Assembly: GCF_000193635.1 (NCBI RefSeq)
Contig: NZ_AEKT01000016.1
Location: forward strand, 23,510-87,509
Length of the DNA: 64,000 nt
Reading direction: 5' to 3'
Source of the DNA: Weissella cibaria KACC 11862
GTDB lineage: Bacteria; Bacillota; Bacilli; Lactobacillales; Lactobacillaceae
Shown: piece by piece, positions 26,432 to 35,487 of the stretch
How positions within the stretch are numbered: the stretch's first letter is position 1
How the letters are laid out: every line of letters begins with the position of its first letter
The notes under the pieces: model-generated
The model's database searches: none
The model's input: only the letters and a program-made list of their open reading frames with translations
Told to the model about the DNA's origin: nothing
Position numbers and translations under genes: made by a program

Positions 26432-27982
26432 TTAATCTTCCTCAATGTCTACGCGAGCCCGCGCTGTTTTCACTGTTGGGACATTTTTGTCATCCCAAAC
26501 ATCGTCATAATCAAAACCAGTTAGTGCTTCAACCACCGCACGAACCTTTGGTGTGGCGTCTGCTTTCGCACCGCCAGCCTTCAAACGATCAATTTCGGCC
26601 ACGACAATACCGTGCGTTTCACGGTTCAATTGCAATGTCATCGCAAATGCACCCGCAATCACCAACAATCCACCAGTTCCAATCACCAAAACACCAGCAA
26701 TTGTGTTTTGAGCAGCGAGGCTTTGCGTTGTTTCACCAGCAATGTAACCGCCCTTTTCCAAAATGACACCGACGGCAAATGTTGCCACAGCCACCGTTGA
26801 CTTACGAACAAAGGTCATCACCGCCGCGAAAATTCCCTCACGGTGCTGCTTCGTCAACAATTCATCCAAATCCGGAATCAACGGAAAGACGTTCCAAGGC
26901 GTAAACTCCAGCGTGGCGCGACCGATTTGGTAAACCAAACCGATTCCCAGCAACCACATCAACATGTTTTCGGGACGCAATTGGAATACGGCATAGAAGG
27001 CAACCAGCATCAGCAACATCAAACTGTAAGCTGATAAGAACAAGAACTTAGGGCCCTTCTTCACCATCAAGACCCCGGCCCCAATCGTGACAAAGATACC
27101 AACGAAGCTCAACGACAAAATGTTAGCTGAGTCTGTTACCGTCAAGCCCAAGCAAGACACCACAAAGTAAGCAAAAATGGTGTTAAAGACGTCCTTACCG
27201 GTGAATGAGAACAAGTAAATGGCCAAGTGCTTGCGGAATGAACGGATGCGCAACGTTGAGAGGTAATCCTTGATTTCCTTTTGGACGGTCTGGATTGGGT
27301 TCAACTTTGGACGCTTGTTAAATTCAGCAATCATCTCTTCCGTCACTTCACGCTCCCACGTATTCATGTTTGTAATGAAGATCGCGGCCGCAAAGATTGC
27401 AGCAAAAACTAATGCGTTAATGAAGTACGCTGACGCATTGTTTTCACCCAACAAGCGAATGACTTGGCCCGGTACGAAAGTCGCCATAAATGTTCCAGCG
27501 GCTGAAATGAACATCCGCGCTGATGACAACTTGGTACGGCTGGCATAATCCTTGCACATTTCAGTTGGGAGTGTTTCCCATGGAATCAAAACAAAGGCGG
27601 CAATAATCTCAAACAACAAATAAACCACTAGGTAGTACAGAAACGCCATGTTTGGGATCCACATCAGCACATAAGCAAACATGAGTGGTGCGCCAATCGT
27701 TAAGAAGAAATGACGGCGACCAAACCGCTGACCTAAACGGGTCCGATAGAAATTGTCGGTAAGACTTCCCATTACCAACGACGTCACCGCATCAACGATT
27801 CGGGCGATTCCAATAATTGTGGCCCCCTGAATGGCAGTCAACCCAGCAAACGTTGTAAAGAAATACAACAAGAATGCGCCGATGATGGTAAAGGCACCAC
27901 CTCCCATCAAATCCGGCAACCCATAAGCAACTGCTCGACCTAATGTGATCGGCTTAGCTTGGTAAATACGTTTTTTTGACAT
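26432..27982 (-). CDS. GPH-family sugar/glucuronide:cation symporter
   Basis: A 516-residue transporter with about 12 membrane helices in the glycoside-pentoside-hexuronide family (MelB/UidB-like). The loop DAVTSLVMGSLTDNFYRTRL, followed by GRRHFFLTIGAPLMF, is the helix 2-3 family motif. First gene of the glucuronate operon, so the likely substrate is glucuronate or a glucuronide. The ATG at 27982 has GAGGAG 7 bases upstream; a TTG at 28012 would give a longer frame without a better site. The C-terminal tail is about 70 cytosolic residues. Confidence 0.88.
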   Translation of the reverse strand: MSKKRIYQAKPITLGRAVAYGLPDLMGGGAFTIIGAFLLYFFTTFAGLTAIQGATIIGIARIVDAVTSLVMGSLTDNFYRTRLGQRFGRRHFFLTIGAPLMFAYVLMWIPNMAFLYYLVVYLLFEIIAAFVLIPWETLPTEMCKDYASRTKLSSARMFISAAGTFMATFVPGQVIRLLGENNASAYFINALVFAAIFAAAIFITNMNTWEREVTEEMIAEFNKRPKLNPIQTVQKEIKDYLSTLRIRSFRKHLAIYLFSFTGKDVFNTIFAYFVVSCLGLTVTDSANILSLSFVGIFVTIGAGVLMVKKGPKFLFLSAYSLMLLMLVAFYAVFQLRPENMLMWLLGIGLVYQIGRATLEFTPWNVFPLIPDLDELLTKQHREGIFAAVMTFVRKSTVAVATFAVGVILEKGGYIAGETTQSLAAQNTIAGVLVIGTGGLLVIAGAFAMTLQLNRETHGIVVAEIDRLKAGGAKADATPKVRAVVEALTGFDYDDVWDDKNVPTVKTARARVDIEED

Positions 27983-28021
27983 ATCGTCACTCCTCAAAGT
28001 AAAATCAACCAAATAATCTCA

Positions 28022-28080
28022 GAAACTGATATATTAGTTTCAACACAAAGAATTGTAACCGTTTGCATTTTCCGTGACAA
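28022..28080 (-). promoter_or_regulatory. Promoter, cre and inverted-repeat operator of the glucuronate operon
   Basis: Minus strand -35 TTGTCA (28075-28080), 17-base spacer, -10 TACAAT (28052-28057). A cre-like site TGTAACCGTTTGCA (28054-28067, one mismatch to TGWAANCGNTNWCA) covers the -10 and spacer. An inverted repeat GAAACT-N8-AGTTTC (28022-28041) lies just downstream of the -10 and is a likely site for the divergent GntR regulator. Confidence 0.7.
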
Positions 28081-28289
28081 CTTGTTACTGAATTCACATA
28101 ATAAATAAGTGCACACTGAAACTGTCAGTCATTTTCCAGTGAAAACGTATATACAGGTCATGCCATGCTCGGTTATAATGTATTCGTTCTTATATTCCGG
28201 ATTGTGAAAACAGTATCAAAATCAACGAAACAGTTCATAATTTGTTTGCAATTCACCCAAAAACCAAACACTAAACTAGGAGTATCGCC

Positions 28290-28961
28290 ATGCCGACGAC
28301 ACGAAAAACTCACACTCCCCTACAAAGCGACCAAGCGTATCACCTGTTGCGCCAACAAATTCTGACCTTCGACTTGGTACCAGGTCAAAAAATTTCTGAA
28401 ACCAAGTTAACTGCTGATTTGCCATACGGTCGGACGCCCATTCGAGAAGCCATCTTGCAACTAAAATCTGAAGGTTTACTCACTGTGGTGCCGCAGTCCG
28501 GTACCTACATTGCGAAAGTTGACTTACAAATCGCTGAACAAGCTCGCTATGCCCGCGAACAAATTGAACCGCAAATCATGCGTGATGCGTTAACCCGTTT
28601 AACACCGGCTGATTTAGATTGGTTGGATAACTTATTAGTTGAACAAGCGACTGATGCAAACGAAACCGCGACCTTTTTTGCCCGGGACGAGGCGTTTCAC
28701 CAATTTTTCTACGAGCGAACAGGCCACGAATTACTGTGGCGCTGGTTAAAAGATTTATCGAAACAACTCGACCGGTTTCGCTGGTTACGAGTGGCATCGC
28801 AACGCTTAGATTGGCAAGCGTTGATTGCTGAACACCAAGCAATCTTAACCGCGTTGCGTCATGATGATGCTGACACGGCATACCGCATCGCACACACCCA
28901 CTTACAGCACATGATTGCTGATCAACTGGCCGTCATTGCTAGTTATCCTGATTATTTTTGA
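28290..28961 (+). CDS. GntR-family (FadR/FCD) regulator of glucuronate use
   Basis: A 223-residue regulator with an N-terminal winged helix (YGRTPIREAILQLKSEGLLT, about 49-68; TVVPQSGTYIAKV) and a C-terminal FCD effector domain with metal-ligand-type histidines (ARDEAFHQFFY, LIAEHQAILTAL, HTHLQHMI). AGGAG lies 8 bases before the ATG. It is divergent from the glucuronate operon with a shared 300-base control region, so it is the probable UxuR-like repressor. Confidence 0.87.
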   Translation: MPTTRKTHTPLQSDQAYHLLRQQILTFDLVPGQKISETKLTADLPYGRTPIREAILQLKSEGLLTVVPQSGTYIAKVDLQIAEQARYAREQIEPQIMRDALTRLTPADLDWLDNLLVEQATDANETATFFARDEAFHQFFYERTGHELLWRWLKDLSKQLDRFRWLRVASQRLDWQALIAEHQAILTALRHDDADTAYRIAHTHLQHMIADQLAVIASYPDYF

Positions 28962-28970
28962 CATCACAGT

Positions 28971-29011
28971 AAAAGGCCGTCAGTCTCCGCAATGGAAACT
29001 GGCGGCCTTTT
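28971..29011 (+). terminator. Intrinsic terminator after the GntR regulator
   Basis: AAAAGGCCGTCAG and CTGGCGGCCTTTT form a long stem with A- and T-runs, so it may act in both directions between the regulator and pgmB. Confidence 0.85.
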
Positions 29012-29066
29012 AGTGGCAAAACTTATTTGAGTGGTTTATTTTTTTGAGATTATCAACCGTTGTGAG

Positions 29067-29738
29067 TTAATCAAGTTTTGCCGCAATGTTAGCTAAGGTG
29101 ACCTCAGCTGTGCTAGCAAAATTAAGGTCCGCTGCCGCAAGGACGGTCGCATCCCCAATTCCCAACGAAACTTCACCGGCCCCGTTGATTGACGCAATTC
29201 CGGCTGCCGCATCTTCTAAGCCAATGACTTGGTCTGGTGGCAAGTTTAAGATTTCAGCTGCGCGGACAAAAATTTCTGGATCAGGCTTACCGGCATGTAG
29301 CGTCGCTGGGTCAACAATCCCGACAAAACTATCCGTTAAGCCCAGTCGATCCAAGATAAACGGTGCGTTTTTTGAAGCTGACGCCACACTCGCCCGGTAG
29401 CCCTTATCGTTAAGTTCCTGAATAAACGCGGCAATCCCTGGCAAGATATCATCCGGTGTTAAATCAGCGATGAGCTCAACATAGTGTTCGTTCTTCCAAG
29501 CGGCAAAGCCTTCTTTTTCTGCTTGCGTATACGCATTTTCCTTACCGCCAGCTTGCAAAATCATTTCGAGACTGCCCATGCGGTCAATGCCCTTCAACGA
29601 TTCTTGCAGCTCCGGCGTCCAAGTCACTTGGAGTTGTTCCGCCAAATGACGCCAGGCAATCGTATGAAATTTAGCCGTGTCCGTAATGACACCGTCCAAA
29701 TCAAACGCAAACCCCTTAATGTCTGCAAATTTAGTCAT
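29067..29738 (-). CDS. pgmB: Beta-phosphoglucomutase
   Basis: Interconverts beta-glucose-1-phosphate and glucose-6-phosphate. The 223-residue HAD enzyme has the nucleophile motif FAFDLDGVITDTAKFH (about 9-24), cap-domain residues GIDRMGSLEMIL, motif II ASVASASKNAP and motif III GKPDPEIF with GLEDAAAGI. The ATG at 29738 follows GGAGG by 9 bases and lies 1 base after the malP stop. Together with malP it feeds maltose into glycolysis. Confidence 0.94.
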   Translation of the reverse strand: MTKFADIKGFAFDLDGVITDTAKFHTIAWRHLAEQLQVTWTPELQESLKGIDRMGSLEMILQAGGKENAYTQAEKEGFAAWKNEHYVELIADLTPDDILPGIAAFIQELNDKGYRASVASASKNAPFILDRLGLTDSFVGIVDPATLHAGKPDPEIFVRAAEILNLPPDQVIGLEDAAAGIASINGAGEVSLGIGDATVLAAADLNFASTAEVTLANIAAKLD

Positions 29739-29739
29739 C

Positions 29740-32004
29740 TTATTGCACCTCCAATGCGACGGTTTCGCCTGAGACGTCAATCGTCAGTGGATCACCAGAA
29801 ATTAACGTTACTTGCGCACCATCGTGATCGACGGCCACCTCAAGCAAACGCTCACGGAACATGAAGCGGAACTTATAACCGTCCCACTCAGCTGGCAAGA
29901 ATGGGTCAAAGTGCAATTGTTCATCACGCACACGCATACCAGCAAATCCTTGGACGATCGACAACCAAGCACCAGTCATTGACGTGATGTGCAACCCGTC
30001 AGACGTATCGTTATTGTAGTTATCCAAATCCAAACGCGCCGTGCGTTGATAGAATGCCACACTCTTTTCGGGCATCTTCAAGTCAGCTGCTAAAATAGCG
30101 TGAACCGATGGTGACAATGATGATTCATGCACCGTAAATGGCTCGTAGAATTCATAATTATCTCGCTTTTGTTGCTCGGTGAAGGCATCTGGGAAATAAT
30201 ACATCGCATGCAATGTATCTGATTGCTTGATGTACGGTGAGCGCAAGATGCGATCCCATGACCAGTGCTGGTTGATTGGTAATTGTGAGGCATCCAAATC
30301 ACGAACCGGAATTAATTCCTTATCGAGGAACGTGTCATGGGCGACAAAGATATGCCGATCCACATCATTGACATCCTTCACATCAGCTTCAGGCAAATAC
30401 ATTTTGTCGACAATTAATTGCCATTGCACCTTTTCTTCTGCCGAAATGGCCAACTTTTCCTGATAAGTTGATGTAAACGTGTCTGCATTGTCCAACGTGT
30501 ATTGCAGCACCCACTTGGCCATCCAGTTTGTGTAGTAGTTGTTGTTAATGTTGTTTTCGTACTCGTTCGGTCCCGTGACCCCGTGAATCATGTACGCGTC
30601 GTTGCGCGCTGAATAGTGCACACGGTCGGCCCAGAAGCGGGCAATCCCCACTAGCACTTCACTACCTTCGTTTTCCAACCATGAACGGTCACCCGTCAAG
30701 TGGGTGTAGTTGTAGATAGCATAGGCAATCGTCGAATTACGGTGGATTTCTTCAAACGTAATTTCCCACTCGTTGTGTGATTCGATACCATCGAAGGTCA
30801 CCATTGGGAACAAAGCACCGGCTAAATCTTGTTGTTGGGCATTGTGATAGGCCCCAGGTAGTTGTTGATAACGATACTGCAACAATGACTTCACTACGGC
30901 TGGATCGGTCACGCCCAAATAAACCGGAATCGCAAAGGCTTCAGTATCCCAATAAGTTGCCCCACCGTACTTTTCACCGGTAAAGCCCTTTGGTCCAATG
31001 TTCAAGCGTGCATCGTTACCGTAATACGTGGCAAATAATTGGAATAAGTTGAAGCGAATACCTTGTTGGGCCGCTTCGTCACCAGTAATCTGAACGTCGG
31101 CCTTTTCCCAACGTGCCGCCCAACCAGCCACATGTGCATCATACAAGTCGTCATAGGTTGCTGATGCAATGCTAGCAAAAATCGTGTCAGTCGCATGCTT
31201 AACATCCGTGTCATCTGCATAATCACGTGACGTCGTGACAATCACCCGCTTTTCAATGCGCTGTGTTGCCGCACCAACTTGCCCCGCAAAAACGTTTCCA
31301 ACTTGTTTGTCTTCTTGCACGACATCAATTGCTGGCAAATCTGACACAAATCGTTGCCGGGCCGCCACGGTAAATTGGGGCACACCAAATGGATTGGGCA
31401 CAGTTCGCGTCATTAAGAACGCCGTGTCGTTGGTTACTTCTGCATCAAGCACGTCCCAGAATTTTTCATCATAATTTGAATCCTCATTGACGACGTCGCC
31501 ATCAATCAATGCCGTCAACTGCACATCGTGGGTCTGCCCATCAATAGCTGTGAATGACCACCGCAAATCAGCCAATTCCTTCGTCGCAACCGAGATGAAA
31601 CGATCGACTTGCACCTGCACACCGTTAACCGTAAATTGACGGTGCAGGACACCTGCTTGCATATCCAAAGAGACTTCAAAATCAGTGTAAGGTACCGTTG
31701 CTAAATCAACCGTGACCCCATCAATTTGAATAATTGCTTTCACAAAATTCAACGCGTTAATCGCCTTACCAAAGTACTCTGGGTAGCCGATTTTCCACCA
31801 ACCAACACGCGTCTTGTCAGGGAACCAAACGCCCCCAATGTAAACGCCTTGCAATGAGTCGCCGGAATATGTTTCTTCAAACATGCCCCGCATCCCCATA
31901 TACTCATTTCCAAGTGACGTCATTGATTCTTGCAAACGCTTGTCCACTGGTTGCAACTCATGCGAGGTAATTGTCCAAGGATTAACTTCAAAAATTCGCT
32001 TCAT
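29740..32004 (-). CDS. malP: Maltose phosphorylase (GH65)
   Basis: Phosphorolysis of maltose to beta-glucose-1-phosphate and glucose. The 754-residue protein starts with the family N-terminus RLQESMTSLGNEYMGMRGMF, then GDSLQGVYIGGVWFPDKTRV, and the GH65 catalytic acid lies in HGVTGPNEYENNINNNYYTN (about residue 485). AGGGG precedes the ATG. Trehalose or kojibiose phosphorylases are related; the neighbouring maltose-type carrier and pgmB make maltose the best guess. Confidence 0.9.
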   Translation of the reverse strand: MKRIFEVNPWTITSHELQPVDKRLQESMTSLGNEYMGMRGMFEETYSGDSLQGVYIGGVWFPDKTRVGWWKIGYPEYFGKAINALNFVKAIIQIDGVTVDLATVPYTDFEVSLDMQAGVLHRQFTVNGVQVQVDRFISVATKELADLRWSFTAIDGQTHDVQLTALIDGDVVNEDSNYDEKFWDVLDAEVTNDTAFLMTRTVPNPFGVPQFTVAARQRFVSDLPAIDVVQEDKQVGNVFAGQVGAATQRIEKRVIVTTSRDYADDTDVKHATDTIFASIASATYDDLYDAHVAGWAARWEKADVQITGDEAAQQGIRFNLFQLFATYYGNDARLNIGPKGFTGEKYGGATYWDTEAFAIPVYLGVTDPAVVKSLLQYRYQQLPGAYHNAQQQDLAGALFPMVTFDGIESHNEWEITFEEIHRNSTIAYAIYNYTHLTGDRSWLENEGSEVLVGIARFWADRVHYSARNDAYMIHGVTGPNEYENNINNNYYTNWMAKWVLQYTLDNADTFTSTYQEKLAISAEEKVQWQLIVDKMYLPEADVKDVNDVDRHIFVAHDTFLDKELIPVRDLDASQLPINQHWSWDRILRSPYIKQSDTLHAMYYFPDAFTEQQKRDNYEFYEPFTVHESSLSPSVHAILAADLKMPEKSVAFYQRTARLDLDNYNNDTSDGLHITSMTGAWLSIVQGFAGMRVRDEQLHFDPFLPAEWDGYKFRFMFRERLLEVAVDHDGAQVTLISGDPLTIDVSGETVALEVQ

Positions 32005-32019
32005 GATATTCCCCTATTT

Positions 32020-33342
32020 TTAAACGTGACCACGGAGCAAACGCACCGCTGACAATGCTGCAATGATCAGAGCAATTGCAGAAACTAACAACATGTGTGG
32101 CATTGATGAACCCAACAATGGGAACAAGCCAAATGAGGCAACTGACGCCACAATTTGTGGGATCGTAATGGCCCCGTTGAACAGACCCAAATATGTGCCA
32201 TTGTTCTTACCATCCAACGCATTCGTCAAAAATGTGAATGGATAAGCCAAAATTGCTGACCAGGCAAATCCGATTAACATGAATGACACTAACAAAGCCC
32301 ATTGGTTGTGGACGAACAAAATTGAACCAAACCCAATCGCCCCGAGTAGCAAACTACCGCCATAGGCGAAGCACTCTTGCGCTGGCTTCACCTTAGTCAA
32401 AACCAAAGCCCAAAGTACAGCGCCAATTGATTGCACGGCACTTAACACACCGAACCAGTTACCGGCAGCTTGATAGCCGGCTGAATGCGCATCCGTTGCA
32501 TGCCAAACCGTATCAGCAATCGCCCCAGTTCCGTACGTCCAAAGATATTGGAAAGCTACCCAGCTAAAGAATTGTACAACTGCCAACTTCCAGAAAATGC
32601 TTGGTGCGTGCGTCAACAAGTGCATCACGCTTTCTTTTGGCCCTTCTTCTTGAATACCGTGATACTTGGCATACGTTTCTGGATCGTATTCCTTGACGTT
32701 AATCAACGCGATGATGGTTGTAATCACCAAAACAATCGCACCAACATAGAATGAAATCGCCACTGAATCTGGAATGACGCCTGGCTTAGCCGTGTTGGCC
32801 ACCCCCATCGCCGTCAATGCGAACGGGAAAATTGAGGCTAACACTGAACCAGCATTGGCTAAGAATGATTGCACTGAATAAGCGTAACCTTTTTGTTCTT
32901 CGTTAACCGTGTCGCCGACGACCATCTTGATTGGTTGCATCGCCATGTTGAATGACGTGTCCATAAACATGATGGTGATGGCACCAAAGATCAACGCGAT
33001 CGTTGCTTTGAAGCCCAAGTTTCCTGCGTTTGGCAGCAAGAACATCACGATGGCTGACACAACCGTTCCGATAATCAGATATGGCATACGACGTCCAAAT
33101 CGATTCCATGTCTTATCTGATAAACGGCCGATAATTGGTTGCACGAACAAGCCAGCGGCCGGTGGTAGGATAAAGAACCAACCCAGCGAGTGCGGATCAG
33201 CTCCAAGTGTTTGTAATAGTCGTCCCAAGTTTGAGCTCTGCAATGAGAACCCCATTTGTACCCCAAAGAATGCGAAACTCAACATCCAAATGGTATGTAA
33301 TGGTAACGTTGGTAGCTTTTGACGAGTCCCCTCATTTGTCAT
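32020..33342 (-). CDS. MFS maltose-type sugar transporter (SLC45-like)
   Basis: A 440-residue major facilitator of the glycoside/SLC45-like type with about 12 helices. The N-terminal region FAFFGVQMGFSLQSSNLGRL and the loop QPIIGRLSDKTWNRFGRRMP are characteristic of the lactobacillus maltose carrier (MalT). The ATG at 33342 has AAGGGG 7 bases upstream; an open frame extends to 33465 without one. Lies 15 bases upstream of malP in one operon. Confidence 0.87.
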   Translation of the reverse strand: MTNEGTRQKLPTLPLHTIWMLSFAFFGVQMGFSLQSSNLGRLLQTLGADPHSLGWFFILPPAAGLFVQPIIGRLSDKTWNRFGRRMPYLIIGTVVSAIVMFLLPNAGNLGFKATIALIFGAITIMFMDTSFNMAMQPIKMVVGDTVNEEQKGYAYSVQSFLANAGSVLASIFPFALTAMGVANTAKPGVIPDSVAISFYVGAIVLVITTIIALINVKEYDPETYAKYHGIQEEGPKESVMHLLTHAPSIFWKLAVVQFFSWVAFQYLWTYGTGAIADTVWHATDAHSAGYQAAGNWFGVLSAVQSIGAVLWALVLTKVKPAQECFAYGGSLLLGAIGFGSILFVHNQWALLVSFMLIGFAWSAILAYPFTFLTNALDGKNNGTYLGLFNGAITIPQIVASVASFGLFPLLGSSMPHMLLVSAIALIIAALSAVRLLRGHV

Positions 33343-33384
33343 TTTCGTTCCCCTTATAAAATCCATTGTGTTTTTGTTTGCAAA

Positions 33385-33398
33385 TGTAAGCGCTTTAT
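33385..33398. promoter_or_regulatory. cre-like site downstream of the mal promoter
   Basis: TGTAAGCGCTTTAT matches the cre consensus except for its last two bases. It lies between the mal operon -10 (TATAGT on the minus strand, about 33411-33416) and the carrier start, where CcpA would block transcription. Confidence 0.6.
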
Positions 33399-33433
33399 TT
33401 ACAAATCCAACTATAGCCGACCCTAAAATCAAA

Positions 33434-33447
33434 TGAAAGCGTTTTCT
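33434..33447. promoter_or_regulatory. cre-like site at the mal promoter -35
   Basis: TGAAAGCGTTTTCT has one mismatch to the cre consensus and overlaps the presumed -35 of the mal operon. Confidence 0.65.
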
Positions 33448-33450
33448 TGA

Positions 33451-33464
33451 TGTTACCGGTAACA
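33451..33464. promoter_or_regulatory. Perfect palindrome, likely MalR operator
   Basis: TGTTACCGGTAACA is a perfect 14-bp palindrome with the central CG typical of LacI-family operators. It lies in the divergent region between the LacI-type regulator and the maltose operon, next to a cre site. Confidence 0.6.
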
Positions 33465-33530
33465 TCTTCGCCTTCCCAGAGTGACCTTATCTCGTTCATA
33501 TTTTCGTGTTATGATTGAAATAGATTGTTT

Positions 33531-33544
33531 TGAAAACGTTTTCA
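33531..33544. promoter_or_regulatory. Consensus cre site upstream of the LacI regulator
   Basis: TGAAAACGTTTTCA is a perfect, fully symmetric cre match, 21 bases before the regulator's ATG. It should allow CcpA control or autoregulation of that gene. Confidence 0.75.
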
Positions 33545-33565
33545 TTATTTTTGAGGAGAATCATT

Positions 33566-34498
33566 ATGGTTTCACTATTAGACGTAGCACGGGCTGCTCA
33601 CGTTTCGAAAATGACCGTCTCACGCGTTCTCAACCACCCTGATCAGGTATCACCCGAGATTATTGCTGATGTCCAGCAAGTGATTGCCGAACTGGGATAT
33701 GTCCAAAACCGGGCTGGTCGAGCGCTTGCCAACAATCGGCACTATAATATCGCCTTCATCTTGTTAGATGATATCAATGAAATCGAACCATATTATGCGC
33801 ATTTATTGATGCATTTAACGGATGAATTACGGCACGCGGGTTACACATTGGAAATGCGGCACGATCGTAATTTTGATTTAACGAATGTGGATGGTTTCTT
33901 AGTCAGTGGCGCACGCGGGTCAGATTTTGAACTCTTACAGAGTTTAACCGTTCCTGTCGTCATTTATGGTACTGAACCGGGGATTCCGTCAGTGGATATC
34001 GACAATAAGGCCGGCACCCAATTAGCGACCAACGCCCTACTCGACGCTGGTTATGCGCGCCTGATTTATCTTGGCATCGATATGTCTGAACCATTTGCTA
34101 TTAATCGTGAGGTTGGTTACCGTGACGCGATGTTAACAGCCGGTCGGACAACTGAGATTTATCATCTGCCAAATGATGAGCACGCAGCCCAAGCCTTTTT
34201 AGCTGATTTAAATCTGTGCGGTAATACCGGTATCGTGGCTGCCACGGATCGGTTGGGATTAGGGGCATTACGGGCTGGCCGTAGTCAGGGACTAACAGTA
34301 CCTACTGATTTAGGGATTGTTGGTTTCGATGGTATCTACATCCATCAACTAGCGGAGTTGCCGCTTACGACGATTCAGCAACCACTTGCAACCATTGCCC
34401 AACATATGGTTGCTTTGCTCATGAAACAGTTGGCTGGCGAGACGGTAACGTCGGTTTACGTCGTACCAGAGTTACTACACGGGGCCACGACAGCCTAA
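33566..34498 (+). CDS. LacI-family regulator of maltose use (MalR-like)
   Basis: A 310-residue repressor. The helix-turn-helix is SLLDVARAAHVSKMTVSRVL (residues 3-22), followed by the hinge helix RAGRALANN, then a periplasmic-binding-type effector domain (YNIAFILLDDINE, GIVGFDGIYIHQLAELPLTT near the C-terminus). The ATG at 33566 has GAGGAG 7 bases upstream; a longer frame from 33530 has none. Divergent from the maltose operon. Confidence 0.9.
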   Translation: MVSLLDVARAAHVSKMTVSRVLNHPDQVSPEIIADVQQVIAELGYVQNRAGRALANNRHYNIAFILLDDINEIEPYYAHLLMHLTDELRHAGYTLEMRHDRNFDLTNVDGFLVSGARGSDFELLQSLTVPVVIYGTEPGIPSVDIDNKAGTQLATNALLDAGYARLIYLGIDMSEPFAINREVGYRDAMLTAGRTTEIYHLPNDEHAAQAFLADLNLCGNTGIVAATDRLGLGALRAGRSQGLTVPTDLGIVGFDGIYIHQLAELPLTTIQQPLATIAQHMVALLMKQLAGETVTSVYVVPELLHGATTA

Positions 34499-34534
34499 AA
34501 AAGCCGGTGAGACACAAAGTCCCACCGGCTTTTT
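34497..34534 (+). terminator. Intrinsic terminator between regulator and DnaA-like gene
   Basis: AAAAAAGCCGGTG and CACCGGCTTTTT. Symmetric A- and T-runs allow it to end transcripts from both converging genes. Confidence 0.88.
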
Positions 34535-34542
34535 GGCTACTG

Positions 34543-35109
34543 TTAGCCCACAAAAATATTCTTACCCAAACTCAACATTTGCAAGTATTCTTCAGATTCA
34601 CCGCCAATAATAAAGGCCGCATTACCTGAAAGCACCGTCAACTTACCAGCGTGTGAACGGGCATATACGCGATCGAATAATTCTTCTTGCAACTTAGCAC
34701 GATCACCGGCTAATTGCTCCAAGTTTTCAATCACCAGGACATCATAATCGTCATAACGATCCTTGAACTTTTGCGCCCCAACTTGACCACCACGTTGACC
34801 AGCTTCATAGTCTTCCATGAATTGCTCAACTTCAACAATGGTCACACCAGTATCGAACGCTTGGTTAATCAGGCGCTCACGGAATTCGTAATTCTCACCA
34901 CGAACCAAAATCATCTTCAAATGATCATTGTTCATTACTTCAGTCGCCGCACGCTTCAATTGACCTGGTACATCGTCAATATTAACGTCTTCGTGTTTAA
35001 CTTCTAATAACTTTGACAACACTTCGATTTGTTGATTCAACCCGGCAACTTGGGCCTTCAAATTCAAAATGACCTGCTCAATTGCTTCTTGATGTTGTGC
35101 TTCAACCAT
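34543..35109 (-). CDS. P-loop-less DnaA/AAA-like protein
   Basis: A 188-residue protein with an N-terminal coiled coil (QVILNLKAQVAGLNQQIEVL, about 12-31) and a C-terminal AAA-like core. The segment YDVLVIENLEQLAGDRAKLQ followed by EELFDRVYARSHAGKLTVLS aligns by eye with the Walker B and downstream region of DnaA/Hda (DVLLIDDIQFLAGK..QEEFFHTFNAL). In the Walker A position there is MILVRGENYEFRERL, without a GKT/S motif, so it probably does not bind ATP. GGGGG precedes the ATG. It may be an adaptor, but this is inference. Confidence 0.65.
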   Translation of the reverse strand: MVEAQHQEAIEQVILNLKAQVAGLNQQIEVLSKLLEVKHEDVNIDDVPGQLKRAATEVMNNDHLKMILVRGENYEFRERLINQAFDTGVTIVEVEQFMEDYEAGQRGGQVGAQKFKDRYDDYDVLVIENLEQLAGDRAKLQEELFDRVYARSHAGKLTVLSGNAAFIIGGESEEYLQMLSLGKNIFVG

Positions 35110-35220
35110 AATTGTTGTCCCCCTATCTTAAGTAGTTTGTACCATAATCATAGCATGCACCCCTGGTATCCTCTTATAATAAGTACTATCTTAATAGCAC
35201 GATTTTCAGGAGGCCATGAT

Positions 35221-35487
35221 ATGCAATACACCCTACTTTACGAACGCGAACCACTCTTCAGCAATGACGACTTAGACTTGTTTTTAGCCGACGTCGAGCT
35301 TGACGCGGACATCCGCAACATCCCATTTGATGAAGCCAAGACCCGCCAACTCATTGCCGATTTAGCGCAGCAATCAGAAGAACCTGCGATTGGCTTTCTC
35401 GCCACTTATCCGACGTATGGGCATTATGATGCGCTCGGTCGTGAAATCGACGTGACATTGGAAATTGCGGTTACCCACCAAGACTAG
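35221..35487 (+). CDS. Hypothetical small acidic protein
   Basis: An 88-residue acidic protein beginning MQYTLLYEREPLFSNDDLDL. AGGAGG lies 6 bases before the ATG at 35221; a longer open frame to 35029 is antisense to the neighbouring gene and was discarded. Its last four bases overlap the end of the convergent gene. Family not recognised. Confidence 0.72.
   Translation: MQYTLLYEREPLFSNDDLDLFLADVELDADIRNIPFDEAKTRQLIADLAQQSEEPAIGFLATYPTYGHYDALGREIDVTLEIAVTHQD

Noticed and set aside
28165-28365. 66-codon plus-strand ORF before the GntR regulator
   Set aside because: Overlaps the start of the regulator in another frame and lacks a ribosome site.
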